DNA of 64,000 nucleotides, from positions 11,888,501 through 11,952,500 of the forward strand of contig JANJXV010000013.1 of assembly GCA_024803745.1 (NCBI GenBank). Direction: 5' to 3'. The notes under the pieces are model-generated. The model had not been told where the DNA came from. It ran no database searches and saw nothing but the letters and a program-made list of their open reading frames with translations. Shown here piece by piece: positions 33,371 to 44,260 of this stretch (the stretch's first letter is position 1; every line of letters starts with the position of its first letter). Source of the stretch: Megascapheus bottae. Its lineage: Eukaryota > Chordata > Mammalia > Rodentia > Geomyidae. The position numbers and the translations under genes were made by a program.

Positions 33371-33847
33371 GTCTCCTCATTTTAGGAGTTGTAATTTTCA
33401 GTTGTAGATGGGTGAGCCTACACATACCCTGAGACTGCTTCCCAGGCACACACAGCTCTGATTCAGCCTGTGAGTAGACTTAGGTGGCAGCTATATGCTG
33501 CTGTTTCCTCAATGAGGGCTCAAATCACTGCTGACTCTTATCCAAAGGCGGGGTGGGGGGATGCAAGCTTTCCTTTATTGTAGAATATTACTATCTCCGT
33601 GTACATGAGCTTATTTGATGTGAATAGACTGGCACAATGTGGTTTTCTTTTCTTCCTTTTACAGTAACAGCTGAGATACACATGTAGGCATATATTCAGA
33701 TATACACACATAGATCCTGAAGCTACTCTACAATCCAGCCATTTCTGGTAAGAAGGAAGCAATCTTCTCTATTCTGAAAGGAAAAAGAAGGTTCTTTAAG
33801 CTACCTGCAACCCTACAAGAATGTTCTTTACTTTTTTCTTTTTTCTT
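33371..33847. other. Intronic, nothing recognised
   Basis: No feature recognised. Confidence 0.5.
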
Positions 33848-34089
33848 TTTCTGGTCCTGGGGCTTGAACTGAGGTCCTAGGCACTGTCCCTGAGCCTCTT
33901 TGTGTTTAAGGCATTAAGAGTTATTTCTACCACTAGACCCACAGTGCCACTTCTGGCTTTTACTATGATTAACTAATTGGAGATAAGAGTTTCATAGAAC
34001 GTTCTGCACAGGCTGGTTTCAAACTGATATCCTCAGATATCAGACTCCTGAGTAGCTAGGATTACAGGCCTGAGCCATTGTTACCCTGC
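33848..34089 (-). mobile_element. SINE-A
   Basis: TCCTGGGGCTTGAACTGAGG to GATTACAGGCCTGAGCCATT. Confidence 0.87.
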
Positions 34090-34213
34090 ATATTGTGATA
34101 TTTCTAGCACAGTGCACTTTAAACAAATTCAGCTCCTTCACCAAATTCCCATTTCTTCGCCTTCCAATACCCTTTCCAAAAAGGCATTGGAAGGGCTTTG
34201 TTATACTGTTCAC

Positions 34214-34291
34214 GGATAGATGGATAGACAGACAGACAGACAGATAGATGGATAGATAGATAGACAGATAGATGGATAGATAGATAGATAA
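34214..34291. repeat. (GATA)n/(GACA)n microsatellite
   Basis: Mixed GATA, GACA and GATG units. Confidence 0.95.
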
Positions 34292-34370
34292 TGTCTTTCC
34301 ATCCTCTTTGCCCCTCAGCATCCCCTCCCTTCCACCTTCCCTATCCTCTCCAAGATAGCAGTGTCTTTTT

Positions 34371-34447
34371 TTTTTGGTCAGTGATGGGGCTTGAACTCTG
34401 AGCCTGGGCACTGTCCCCGAGCTCTTCAGCTCAAGGCTAGTGCTCTA
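34371..34447 (-). mobile_element. Solo R monomer with target-site duplication
   Basis: Only the right unit (GATGGGGCTTGAACTCTGAG to CAAGGCTAGTGCTCTA), with a poly-T (its A tail), flanked by AGCAGTGTCTTTTT at 34357-34370 and 34448-34461. Confidence 0.87.
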
Positions 34448-34461
34448 AGCAGTGTCTTTTT

Positions 34462-36382
34462 TAAATTTATAGATCCTGCTCCGTTTAACCACATCCTGAC
34501 AATAATTTGGCACTTGTCAGTGTCTGCTAACCACTGCCATCAAGTTCACAACGGAGCCTGCTTCCTTTCATCAAGGACACTTTAATATCACAAGTTCAGA
34601 CAAGATTTTTGAACATAGCTTTACCATGTTTCCATGACAATGTAAATTACTTATAAGTCTGTAGGAAGATTTTAGACCATTTAGACTTAAAAGCACCATC
34701 GTTTTCATTCATAATGCAGTTAAGAAATGTTGAAAATTTTATTGTGTAGAGAATAGGGAAAGAATTTGATTTCCCAAGAACCTTGATACATAATAAATAA
34801 ATCTAGGGCTTATGGGAAGAGAAATGACATTTTTATATGATTGTAATCCATTATTCCAAGTCTCCACTTTTGTCAAGAAGTGATCTGTACCAATTAACAC
34901 ATGTAGCTGTTCTTTCATCGTTCTTTGGTGGGGGCTGGGAGGGGGAACTGAAGCTGGGGTTTGTGCTCAGAGACTCCGGCTCCATAGAGCTCTACCACTC
35001 GAGCCACAGCCCTTGCTTGAGCCACTGCGTTCTTCATAGCAGCAACACTTGTTCCTTACACAATTCTCTTTTTGTTTCTTGTAAATGTCAGCCTTTTTCA
35101 AATTAGAAATCAATGAATGGCTTCCTCTATTCTTCCACAAATCTTTCCAAAGCCAAGCCCTCTCCAGAGTAGAGTCCCTCATGTCTCCCTTTCTCCCACT
35201 CCTGGGACCTGGCTTGTCAATAACCGGCTCTCTTTCCCTCTGTAATTGCTCCTTCAGCCATGGGAAGTCAGGACTTCAGTACATCATCAGCCATCTTCAG
35301 AGATACAGACACAGGCTTCTAGTTAAATAGGGAGAATTGGAGGCAGGGCGTAAGACAGGTATGCAGAGTTAATACAGACCTGGTCACAGGTCACAAGGTC
35401 AGAGGTATGGCCTGGCTGACCCATCAGCTTAGTCTTTGTCCCTGAAGGAGTGCTGCAGAAGTTTTCACTTTATTACTGCGACAGAACAAGAACAAGGTGG
35501 TCTCCTGAATTTGGGGTTGTTTAAAATAAAACATTGCCTGATTGAAGGGCAGTTGGCCTTCTCCACAAGATGATTATCAGAATCCTCTCTTCTTCCTGCA
35601 AATAGGTTGCAGTGGGTTGTAGCTCACAGCAAAGGGCACAAAGGTACAAAGCTGGAAGATTCGTAGTTCATTTCCAGGGCTGCAAGAACATCTTTTAAGA
35701 TGCCTATCACATTTCTGTCTAACACCCAGGGCTCTAGAGGCCGAAGCTGCCTGCATTTTCATACTGCAGGGGATCTGCAATGGTTTTTCTTGAGTAAACA
35801 CCTGTAATACAGCCTAATACATTTATTATAAAGTTATCTACCACGGACTTTATGATTCTGACAGAAAAATCTTCACCAGGATCCTGTGACTAGCACTCCT
35901 GTAAATCCTTCACAAATAGCCTACAATGGCCTAGCATAGTCTAGAGCTGAGCTATAACCCAGGCTTATCTCTTTCCAGGGACACGTTGTCTCTGTTTGGC
36001 CCGGGCTCCCTGCATCTCCTCACCATATTAATCTGTCTGCACTTCACTGAGCCTGGAATGTTCTTTGCTGAAGTCATTGTTCTGTGACAGCATTGTTGCT
36101 TTCTTTCCATTCTGGTCTGGCCCCAAGGTGGTGCCTCTTTATCAGCGTGGCTCACATGAGGCTTTGCCACTGTGTAAGAATCCTTCTATCACCTCTTCCT
36201 TGAGTTTAGGAGGAGGTGGAAGGTGGGAGAAGACAGATCAGCAGAGAAGACCAAGTGACTTGAGCCAATGATACAAAATAGGAAATGTGGATGGAGCATC
36301 CAGGTGCAGGCTCAAGCTGAACCCAGAGGTGACTTTGAAGCTCAAAGGAGGGTCTCCAGGGGGACGGGAAAAACACAAGCGT
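34462..36382. other. SINE-poor intronic stretch
   Basis: A possible ID-like remnant at 34930-35015 (AGCTCTACCACTCGAGCCAC). The rest shows no exon or recognised repeat. Confidence 0.5.
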
Positions 36383-36590
36383 TGCCAGGTGCCAGTGGCT
36401 TACCTATACAATCCTGGCAATCCAAGAGGCTGAAATCTGAAGATACATTTCAAAGCCAGTAAGTCAGAGACTCTTACCTCCAAAGAATTAGCAAAAAGCT
36501 GCAAGTGGAAGTATAGCTCACGTGGTAGAATTCCAACCTTGAATGAAAAAGCTAAGAGTGCAGGGTCGTGAATCAATCCCTAATGCCAGA
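36383..36590 (+). mobile_element. SINE-A
   Basis: CCAGGTGCCAGTGGCTTACC to CAATCCCTAATGCCAGACAC. Confidence 0.83.
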
Positions 36591-36621
36591 CACCTCACAC
36601 ACATCCAGCCCCACTTACCTC

Positions 36622-36625
<4 letters not shown>

Positions 36626-36674
<49 letters not shown>
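36626..36674. repeat. (CA)n microsatellite
   Basis: Pure CA run about 35 bp downstream of a SINE-A. 36675-37264 shows nothing recognised. Confidence 0.97.
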
Positions 36675-36677
<3 letters not shown>

Positions 36678-37264
36678 AACTAAATGGTGCTGTCATCAAA
36701 CTGGCTTCCAGGCCAGCTGTTCAAGGGCCCAGACAGCACACAGACCTGAACCAGGTGGCCGGAGCCCACAAGCTTCTACACTGAGTCTCGTGCCCTCACC
36801 CAGGAGGAGGGTTTAGGCCCCCAGCTGCACCTACGTTCATTTTACCCAGGGTCAAATACTGTCAACTATCAACTGTCCAGCTTTATGTCAAGTTAGAAAC
36901 AGCTGATTAGAAACCAGGAGAGGGATTGTTGCAAACTTCAAAACTACACAGAGACTGGAAAAAAAAAGACAGCAGAAGAGGATGATGTAGGGGGGACAGA
37001 GCAACTGTCACTCAAATCTAAGCTGCAGTAGTCAATTCAAATCCCCATTGTGATGTCTATATGATAGCCAGGACATTCGGTTTACTAAAGATTTGAGTCC
37101 TTAGTGACTGGGTTGTTAAACGTCCTGGTACTATAAGAAGGAATGTCTCTACTATTCAATAAGAGGAATTATCCTTAAGATTCTAGACAACAGAGATTGT
37201 GCATTATGAAAAAGGGAAAAAGGACTGACCATTGTTCACAGGCCATAATGTGTGCCTGTGCTTT

Positions 37265-37715
37265 ACTCTCTTATACCAGTAATCCTAGCCATTCAAGCGG
37301 CTGAGATCAGAGGATTACGGTTTGAAACCAGCCTAGGCAGGCATGACTGTGAGACTCTTATCTCTAATGAACCAGCCAAGGACCAGAAGTAGAGGTGTAG
37401 CACAAGAAATAGAGCACCAGCAGGGGCTGGGAGTTTGGCCTAGGGGTATAGTACTTGCCTAGCATGCACAAAGACCCAGGTTCGAGTCCTTGGTACCACA
37501 TATATAGAAGAAAGCTGGAAGTGGTGCTGAGGCTCAAGTGGTAGAGCTCCAGCCTTGAGAAAGTCCAAGGACAGTGCTCAGGCCCTGAGCTCAAGCCCAC
37601 AACTGACAAAAAAAAAAGAAAAAGAAAAAAAGAAATAGAGCACCAGACTTGAGCAAAAAACCTAGGGATAACACTCAGGAGCTAAGTTTAAACCCCAGTG
37701 TTGTCACCAAAACAA
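37265..37715 (+). mobile_element. SINE-A split by a SINE-B
   Basis: Left part 37265-37420 (AGTAATCCTAGCCATTCAAG start) and right part 37630-37715 (GAGCACCAGACTTGAGC and R). Confidence 0.88.
37421..37629 (+). mobile_element. SINE-B nested in SINE-A, with TSD
   Basis: Flanked by AAGAAATAGAGCACCAG at 37404-37420 and 37630-37646. Shows that this SINE-B inserted later than the SINE-A. Confidence 0.95.
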
Positions 37716-38112
37716 CAATAAAGAATAAAATTTGAACTCTAATCTTGCACTTATCGGGCACCTGATGTTTATGTGACTCATGAATGGTTGGCCTCAGGTT
37801 TTCAGCCTTATTTTGGAGAGTACGCAAATGAGGCCTGAAGATGAGAATTGCCTGCCCATGACCTTGTGGTGACACAGAGCAGAGTGTTCTCTGTGTGCTT
37901 TACCTGAGGCTCTGCTGTTATGGCCATAACCTGGATAGACCTTGCAAGGAAAACTGTCTGTGTTCAGGATGACAGGATGCTAACTCCCCAGCCACGCTTT
38001 CGCCAGTGCCCTGAGGACTGATCCCAAGGCCTGCAGCACTTGCACCAGAGGCAAGAATATTGCTTACAGGTATTTGATGTCTCCTATTGCTTCTGCTTTC
38101 TTTGACTGACAG

Positions 38113-38326
38113 GAATGAATTCAGAGCATGGACAGACATCAAGCCTGTGAAACCAATCAAAGCCAAGCCCCAGTACAAGCCCCCAGATGACAAGATGGCT
38201 CATGAGACCAGCTACAGCGCCCAGTTCAAAGGAGAGGCTAATAAGCCCACTGCAGCTGACAATAAGATCGTTGATCGCAGAAGAATACGTAGCCTGTATA
38301 GTGAACCTTTCAAGGAACCCCCAAAG
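38113..38326 (+). CDS. MAP6: MAP6 exon 2 (Mn3-type module)
   Basis: This 214-bp exon completes the split Arg codon and adds 71 residues. With the end of exon 1 it forms the conserved MAP6 segment SYRNEFRAWTDIKPVKP, continuing through KPQYKPPDDK, ETSYSAQFKG and RIRSLYSEPFKEPPK. This matches the Mn3 region, related to the Mn repeats of SAXO/FAM154 proteins, which stabilises microtubules and is needed for the lumen-associated activity reported for MAP6. The acceptor is TTTGACTGACAG and the donor is AAG|GTAAGA. The exon ends on a codon boundary (phase 0), joining GTG of exon 3. Three S-x-Y-x-x-x-F-like motifs are visible (SSYRNEF, TSYSAQF, SLYSEPF). Reading on past the donor gives about 46 extra codons to a stop at 38465-38467; this is intron read-through, not a likely product. 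Confidence 0.96.
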
Positions 38327-38867
38327 GTAAGAGGTGGTTTTTCAGGGGAGCCCAGAGCACAGCCTACACCAGAGGATAGGCTGAAGCAGAGAGTGGTAGT
38401 GGGGCCATGTGGACCCACTCCCCCCCCCCCCAGCTCCCCCTGCCTCCCAGCAGCTCTTGTAAAATAACTCCTTTCCCTTTAGCACACTGAGGCCCTGGGG
38501 CATCTTCAACTGGAACTTTTGTTAAATTCAAAAGACACCATACAAAGCTACATCACCTAAAATAAAAACAGCTTAAAGGCTGGAAAATTTCCAGAGAACT
38601 ATTATCTATATTTAAGAAATCCACAGTGTGTTGGGAAGGGTAGAAGATCTGAATCTCTTTGTCTTGAAAGAGCTTTTCTTCTGCTCCTCCTTTCGCAGGC
38701 CCTCTTGTCTGTATCCCTCTCCATCCCCATCCAACCACCAGACCCTTCTTCCCTTCCTCAGTGCCTGAACACATCCACCCCTGCTCAATCTTCCTTGATA
38801 AAGCATCATCCACCAGTGGTGCCCTGTCTGTTATGACACCCATCTGGGTCAGATACGTTGCTAAGCT
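38327..38867. other. Intron 2, first part
   Basis: Includes a C-rich run (38420-38432). No repeat recognised. Confidence 0.55.
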
Positions 38868-39020
38868 GGGTGTAGTAGCTCATGCTTGTAAACCTAACTA
38901 CTTGGAAAGCTGAGATTGTCAGGATCAAGGCTCAAGGTCAACTCAGGCAAAATCTTCATCTCGTTAGGAAATGCTGAGTGTGGTAGTTCATACCTGTTCT
39001 CCCAGCTACACAGGAAGCAT
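38868..39020 (+). mobile_element. SINE-A, two truncated heads
   Basis: GCTGGGTGTAGTAGCTCATG and, again, GCTGAGTGTGGTAGTTCATA 100 bp later; only B1-like heads remain. Confidence 0.75.
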
Positions 39021-39547
39021 ACCATGGCATTCAACATCCGACATGAAACAAGGCCCATCTCACATGAATCCTGGACCTCGTGAGTGGTCGAAGGTCTGCT
39101 CCTATTGCCTCTTCAGTCCAAGACTGGGAAATGAGGTCCCACTGTCTGTGGCAGAGGACAGAGAGTATTTGCAGGTGACCCATGCCCCTCCTCATGTCAC
39201 CATCTACAGTTAACGCTGTGCCTGAGTTGAATGAGGTAACAAGGTAGAGGGACAACAGATCCTTGGGGGGAAAAAGTGATATGGTTCATTGTCCAGGGCA
39301 ATCCAGGGGGAGACTGGCATAGTAGGGAGTCCATGCAGCTGGTGTTGCCACAGACTGACCCGGGAGCATGGACAAGAGGAGCCAGGTGCTCATACATCAC
39401 CAGAAAGTTGTCCCCATTGCTCTCCCTCAGTGTCAAATGCCACCGCAAGTGTGATCCTCAAATTAACACCGCTGCCTTTTCTCCTCTCCCACCCACTCCC
39501 TTTTGTGTGCCTGTATTTGTGCTCTGTCTGTCTGTCTCTCCATGCAG

Positions 39548-39748
39548 GTGGAGAAACCTAGTGTTCAGAGTTCCAAACCAAAAAAGACCTCAGCGAGCCA
39601 TAAGCCCCCAAGGAAGGCCAAAGACAAGCAGGTGGTGTCCGGCCAGGGCGCCAAGAAAAAGAGCACAGAGGGTGCTGGTGCCGCCAAACCCGAAGATAAG
39701 GAGCAAAGTAAAGAGATGAGCAATAAACTGGCTGAGGCGAAAGAGTAA
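39548..39748 (+). CDS. MAP6: MAP6 exon 3, with alternative short-isoform stop
   Basis: The acceptor is CTCTCCATGCAG at 39536-39547. The exon encodes 66 residues, a lysine/serine-rich hydrophilic linker (VEKPSVQSSKPKKTSA at its start, KEMSNKLAEAKE at its end). Two products are possible. If the GT at 39745-39746 is used as donor, the exon ends at 39744 with GA; GA plus the first G of exon 4 gives Glu and continues in frame to the long N-type protein. If it is not used, GAG-TAA ends the protein at 39748, giving an E-type form without the C-terminal repeats. Known MAP6 isoforms include such N- and E-type proteins. The frame fit of this donor to exon 4 is exact; the donor itself is weak (AGA|GTAAAT). 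Confidence 0.94.
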   Translation: MEKPSVQSSKPKKTSASHKPPRKAKDKQVVSGQGAKKKSTEGAGAAKPEDKEQSKEMSNKLAEAKE

Positions 39749-39750
39749 AT
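39743..39750 (+). promoter_or_regulatory. MAP6: 5' splice site of exon 3 overlapping a stop codon
   Basis: The sequence is GA|GTAAAT. Bases 39745-39746 are the donor GT, and 39746-39748 is TAA in the exon frame. It lacks G at -1 and at +5, so it is predicted weak, which suits regulated use. It was chosen because it is the only nearby GT that fits exon 4 in phase and gives KLAEAKE-SPVPP. Confidence 0.85.
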
Positions 39751-39759
39751 GTCACCACA

Positions 39760-39828
39760 CTTTTCCTTTTATCCCTCCCTCCCTCCGTCTCCCTCCCTCT
39801 CTTCCTCCCTCTCCCTTCCCACCCCCAA
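39760..39828 (+). promoter_or_regulatory. CU-rich tract just downstream of the exon 3 donor
   Basis: An almost pure pyrimidine run (TTTTCC, then repeated CCCT/CTCCCT units) starts 15 nt into the intron or short-isoform UTR. Such tracts bind PTB-, TIA1- or PCBP-type proteins. Any role in the long/short isoform choice is inference. Confidence 0.5.
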
Positions 39829-40759
39829 CAACAAAAAAAGGCCACAAAATTAATTAGAGACTTCCCAGCTGCCTTGTGCCTGAGTGTCCTGGGACCTCTT
39901 GGGCTGGCTTCATATGTGGAGGGATCCTATTTCCCAGACCCTGTTTCTCCTGTGGGTGACCCACGGCCAGCCCAGCGTCCCCTGGGATACCAGGGAGCAT
40001 CACTCACTGGCTGTGCTCTCCCAACGAGCTGGCAAGGGACAAGACTTCCCTGGCCACCCAGCACACCTCCTGCTAGAGTCTGGATGCGCCTGCTCTCAGC
40101 CCTGTCCTCTTGCCCCTCCAAATTCTGCGTCACTGCTGGATTTTTGAGCTATAGGTAAATGTTCAGTTTTTTTTAATTCCCAGAGTTCCAAAGATGATCT
40201 GGGACTATGGAAGCTCAGTTTAAGCTTCAGCAGTTGATAATGTTTATGGAAATTCTAGAGACAAAATAACACTAACCTTGGCCTTAATATTAATGAAATG
40301 GACTTGCTTCTGTTCAACTTTAAGTCATCTCTAGAATCTTCTGTCAGGAGTGTGCCTGTGCTTCATTTCCTGTCGGTAGGCTTTGAACTGTGTATTGAGT
40401 AATAGATAGGCTGCTGGTGGCCGAGCCCAGGCCAGGAAGGGACTGAAGGAAGAAGGTGCTGTTCTTGCCCCAGGAAGGTCCTGGCACAGAGTCTGCTTCC
40501 TCTCTCTGGACTTGCACAGTCAATGGGGCAAAGCAACTGGCTAAGCTAACCAGGGAGGAAGGTCAGATGTAGTGGACTTAGTGTGACGTTTTGTTCCTGA
40601 GAAGCCGAGCTGTAAAGTGAGACATTGCTTTCTCCCTAAGTCACTCTCTTGCTGTGAGAAGCCAGTGTGCTCAACTTCCGGTTGGCGTTTCTGTGATGGA
40701 AGTGTGGGCTCAGAATGTGCCCTGCTAGGAATTGGCTAGCATCTTTGACCTCTTTGATA

Positions 40760-40765
40760 AATAAA
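40760..40765 (+). terminator. MAP6: Poly(A) signal 1 of short MAP6 isoform
   Basis: AATAAA, followed 20-60 nt later by a GT-rich run (TGTGTTGTGTGTATGTG, 40785-40822), the classic downstream element. Cleavage is expected near 40780. Confidence 0.75.
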
Positions 40766-41906
40766 AGCAAAGCTTGATGTACTCTGTGTTGTGTGTATGT
40801 GTGTATGTCTGTGTATGTGTGACCAAAGTCCCCAGGATAGGCAAGTGCCACCTGGGCTGTGCTAGAATTGTAGGAATTAGTCAGGGAGTTGTGTAAAGAC
40901 ACCTGTCTCCCCCCGCCCCACCCAGTGCTTGTGAGGGAACCCAAAATGTCTACCAGAAATATTCTGTGGGTGTGTTGTTCAGTTGGCACACTATTTCCCC
41001 TGCCCTGGAAGCCCTTCTCTTGTGCAGCATTCTGAGCTGCAGATGCCTCCTGGAGGCTCATGAGGTATGGAAGGTCCCCTACCTCAGACATCCCTTCAAG
41101 CCCTTTTGGCTTGGAGAAGTACTCAGTACTCCTCCTCCAAGGATTCAGGCAGCCAACCATCTCTTTACATTATTTCCTTCGTTGTCACCTTGGGGCTGGT
41201 GGAAAAGTCTTTGCAAATGAATTGCCTGTGTGCACGGCAGGCCCTGGTTTAACCATACAAAGACTAGGAACGAAGTGTAGATGTGAAGGAGGAGAATGCG
41301 AATGCTGGAGAAGGAAGTCTTGGTGCAGTGGTGCTTGTCTGGAGATCCCTAGTTGTTCTGCTTGGGGCTACTTATTAGCCCATTATAACACTGACCAGAG
41401 AAGAAATCTATCCAGAGAAACTACCCATGTGTGGTTGCTCCTCAAGCCGTGGTGTTAGTTACATGGGCTCATGTGGACCACATCTTTGATTTTTCTGTAA
41501 AAGAAATCTAGGCTTTGCAGATACAGTGGATCAGGTTTACTGTGCCCAGGGGAATCAGCATTCTCATACTGGATGTCTTGTGCTGGCAACAGTGCTAGAC
41601 TTGACACATAGCATAAAGAAATCTGTCTCAGCAATGGAGACAGACGCACATGATGTCACCACATACAGTGTGCTATGACTGAACTGATTTGTATGTCCAA
41701 AGCCCCACAGGCTTTCTACCTACCTTGCAGGCCCAGGGGCTCCATTTCTTACGCTGCTCTGCCTGAGACTTTCAATGATCTGTATAATGTCTTTCTCAAG
41801 CTGTTAGTGATCCCTTCTTTTTCACAGACTTTCTGCCATTCACTTTGACTCTTGAATGTGTTTCACTTCACTGGCAAGAAACTTCCTTTGATTTTTACTG
41901 TTTACA

Positions 41907-41912
41907 AATAAA
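41907..41912 (+). terminator. Possible poly(A) signal 2
   Basis: AATAAA in a SINE-free stretch, followed by a T/GT-rich segment (CTGTCAGTCTCGTTCTG). Confidence 0.45.
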
Positions 41913-42437
41913 ACTCTGTCAGTCTCGTTCTGTTTCCCAAACCTACTGAACGAAACTGATCTTGGTTCCTCAAGCAGTGTTCAGTGTTGCCTTTCTGAAG
42001 GTGATCAAGCTTCCCATGCCTGTCCCTCATTCTGAACATTTCCCTGGGGTTCCCCATACTCTCCTGGCCATGAGGGCTGGGGCGGAGTCTTCCCAATTGT
42101 CTGCTTGGCCTGCCTGCTGGAATCCCACCAAAGCTGTGCACTGTTTTCCCGAGCTTTCAGTATACTCTGCCTGGGTTCCCACCCAGCCCCTGTAGCTGTG
42201 CCTCACTGAGCAGACAAAAAGTGTCTAATTCTGATTTTGTGGCCTAGGTTTTGTTGCATAACCACAGATTGTCTTTGTAATGTATAGCGCACACCTCTCT
42301 TGGTGCTATTTCATTCCTGCTGTTAGTAAGAGAATGATAACAACAACAAAATATTCATGTATAGCCAATTGATTGTGACGTGCTTGTGGTCTGTGCTTGC
42401 TCAGAAAACAAAACAACCCAACGGTTTTTCCAATATA

Positions 42438-42443
42438 AATAAA
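42438..42443 (+). terminator. Possible poly(A) signal 3
   Basis: AATAAA, with TTTCTTGATCTTATTTCC about 20-40 nt downstream. Weaker context than the first signal. Confidence 0.35.
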
Positions 42444-42450
42444 TGCTAAA

Positions 42451-44085
42451 GACGAACACCACTTTCTTGATCTTATTTCCTTGGTGAGGCCCAGCTGAGT
42501 AGGTGAAGGAATCAACCTTTGGCTGTGCCCGGCGCTGGGCCTGGGCTTCTCCGTAATGCAACTTGACTCTTTTAGATTGCCTCTCAGATACTAATTGCAA
42601 GCAATCAGAGCTAAGTGTTGGGGAAAGGCGAAGATGGACCAGGAGATGCACTGACCAACAAGGTAGTGTAATGTTCTCATCCCATGTTACCCGACCAGTG
42701 ATGGTTACCTTGCCGTGCTTCGAGATTGAGCTCATCTCTCCCCTCCCTGTGGCTGGTGGTAGTCTGGCTTTTTCTCCATACAGAAGCAGCAAAGATACCT
42801 TCACTTGCTCCTTTGATCGGTGAGAGGCTCACTGGGTGGAATCTGGGGGCTAAAGTCATGCGTGTCTGTCGTGGGGGGTGCTGAACCTGCCATGAGAGGC
42901 TCAGATATGGGTCAAGCAGGCTGGGGGGTTGGGCGCTCTGCGGGTGCACAGGTTTCTCACAGGGCACCTTGGAGGGTGGATGGCAGGATACAGAAGTACA
43001 GGCTAAGGCCTACAGGCAAACAGATCCAGGAATGGGGAGGAAAGGCACTGGGGGAGACCCCTGAGGCCAGGGCTGCTTGATTGTGTTGGAATCCTCCTAG
43101 TGAAGTCGGGGAGGCAGAAGTCTGTGCGCTTCGGTCTTTTCTACCATGTGTTGATTGGATACCTGTTGTGTGCCAGGCCCTGTGCTGGGCACAGGATGAC
43201 TGAGACACCCTGCCCCTGATCTCAGAGGGCATAAAGGAGGAGTCCCTTTTAGCTGGTTCCTTGGATCAGGAAGGAGTTCAGCTGATGGGTAGGTGTTGCC
43301 CAGGGGAACAGAACTGAACCCCCACCCCCGCCCCAACATGCAGCGCAGAGATGTGGAGGGGGTAGTTCACATGTGGGGTCAGGGCAAAAGCCAGAGAGTG
43401 GCAGCGCTGGATGGTAGAACGGCCTGGTGTCCCGCGGTGGCTGCTGACTGAGGTCTCCATTCCATCACCCCCATTACGCCATGCTCTGCATACCCTCCGT
43501 GCTTCTCACCCCACCATGCCGAGTCACAGGTCCACTCTTGTTCTAGGCTTGGAGCCTCAGGGCAGGACTTTTATTCTGTGGCTAGCCCTGGATCCTGAGT
43601 TGTGGGAGGATCTGGGAAGGGGAAAGGCAATACTCAACAAAGAGTAATCACTTTTTAAAATATTTTTTATTAAAGAATGTATTAACATTGACTTTTACAT
43701 CATATTTCAAATGACATATTTAACAAACAAGTGTTCAAGAAGGGAATCTCTGTATACAATCACTGGCACTTAGTTTTTAGAACATAATTAAAATTAGGCT
43801 AAGGGTTTGTATATCATAGGAGTAATCATTTTTTAAACTATATATTTGTTTTCCAGATGAATAGGAAATGTTCCATCTACCTGTCTATTTTTATATGAGG
43901 CAGAAATTGCTAAAACTGTTCAATAAGTAAATAAAGACATTAAACTCAACTAGCTTGCTTTTGATCAAGAAGACAGTAGAGAAACACAGATAGAAACATA
44001 AGCAGGTGGGAAGGAGACACTGAGAATAAGAAAATGAGAGAAAATAAGATAACTCATAGGGGTGAGAAGTAGACAACAGAACTGG
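42451..44085. other. Intron 3, SINE-free
   Basis: GCCAGGCCCTGTGCTGGGCA (43175) is MIR/L2-like. The AT-rich part 43650-43950 is unassigned. No exon seen. Confidence 0.5.
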
Positions 44086-44260
44086 AGCCAGGTGGCTCAT
44101 ACCATGAAGGAAGCTGAGATCTAGAGAGTCTCAGTTCAAATTCAGCTGAGACAGCAAAGTACTTGATACTCCATTCCCAAAACAACCAGCAAAAGCATGG
44201 CAGAGGCATGGCTTAAATGGTAGAGCACCCACCCGATGGTGAACACCAGAAACATTGCTT
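44086..44260 (+). mobile_element. SINE-A, partial
   Basis: GAGCCAGGTGGCTCATACCA to GGCTTAAATGGTAGAGCACC. 44261-44964 shows nothing recognised. Confidence 0.75.

Larger units (their letters stand above)
39749..42450 (+). other. MAP6: Probable 3' UTR of short MAP6 isoform, SINE-free
   Basis: After the TAA at 39746 there is no recognisable young repeat for the whole stretch, unlike the flanking intron. Three AATAAA hexamers occur. The first, at 40760, is followed by a strong GT-rich element, so a UTR of about 1.0 kb is most likely, with longer forms of about 2.2 or 2.7 kb possible. Confidence 0.65.

Noticed and set aside
38327..38467. Reading exon 2 on into the intron as an alternative C-terminus
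   Set aside because: The donor AAG|GTAAGA is strong, and the extension is Pro-rich low-complexity with no family match and no nearby poly(A) signal.
39707..39712. Alternative exon 3 donor (CAAA|GTAAAG)
   Set aside because: It would leave phase 1 and break the frame into exon 4; 39745 fits exactly.
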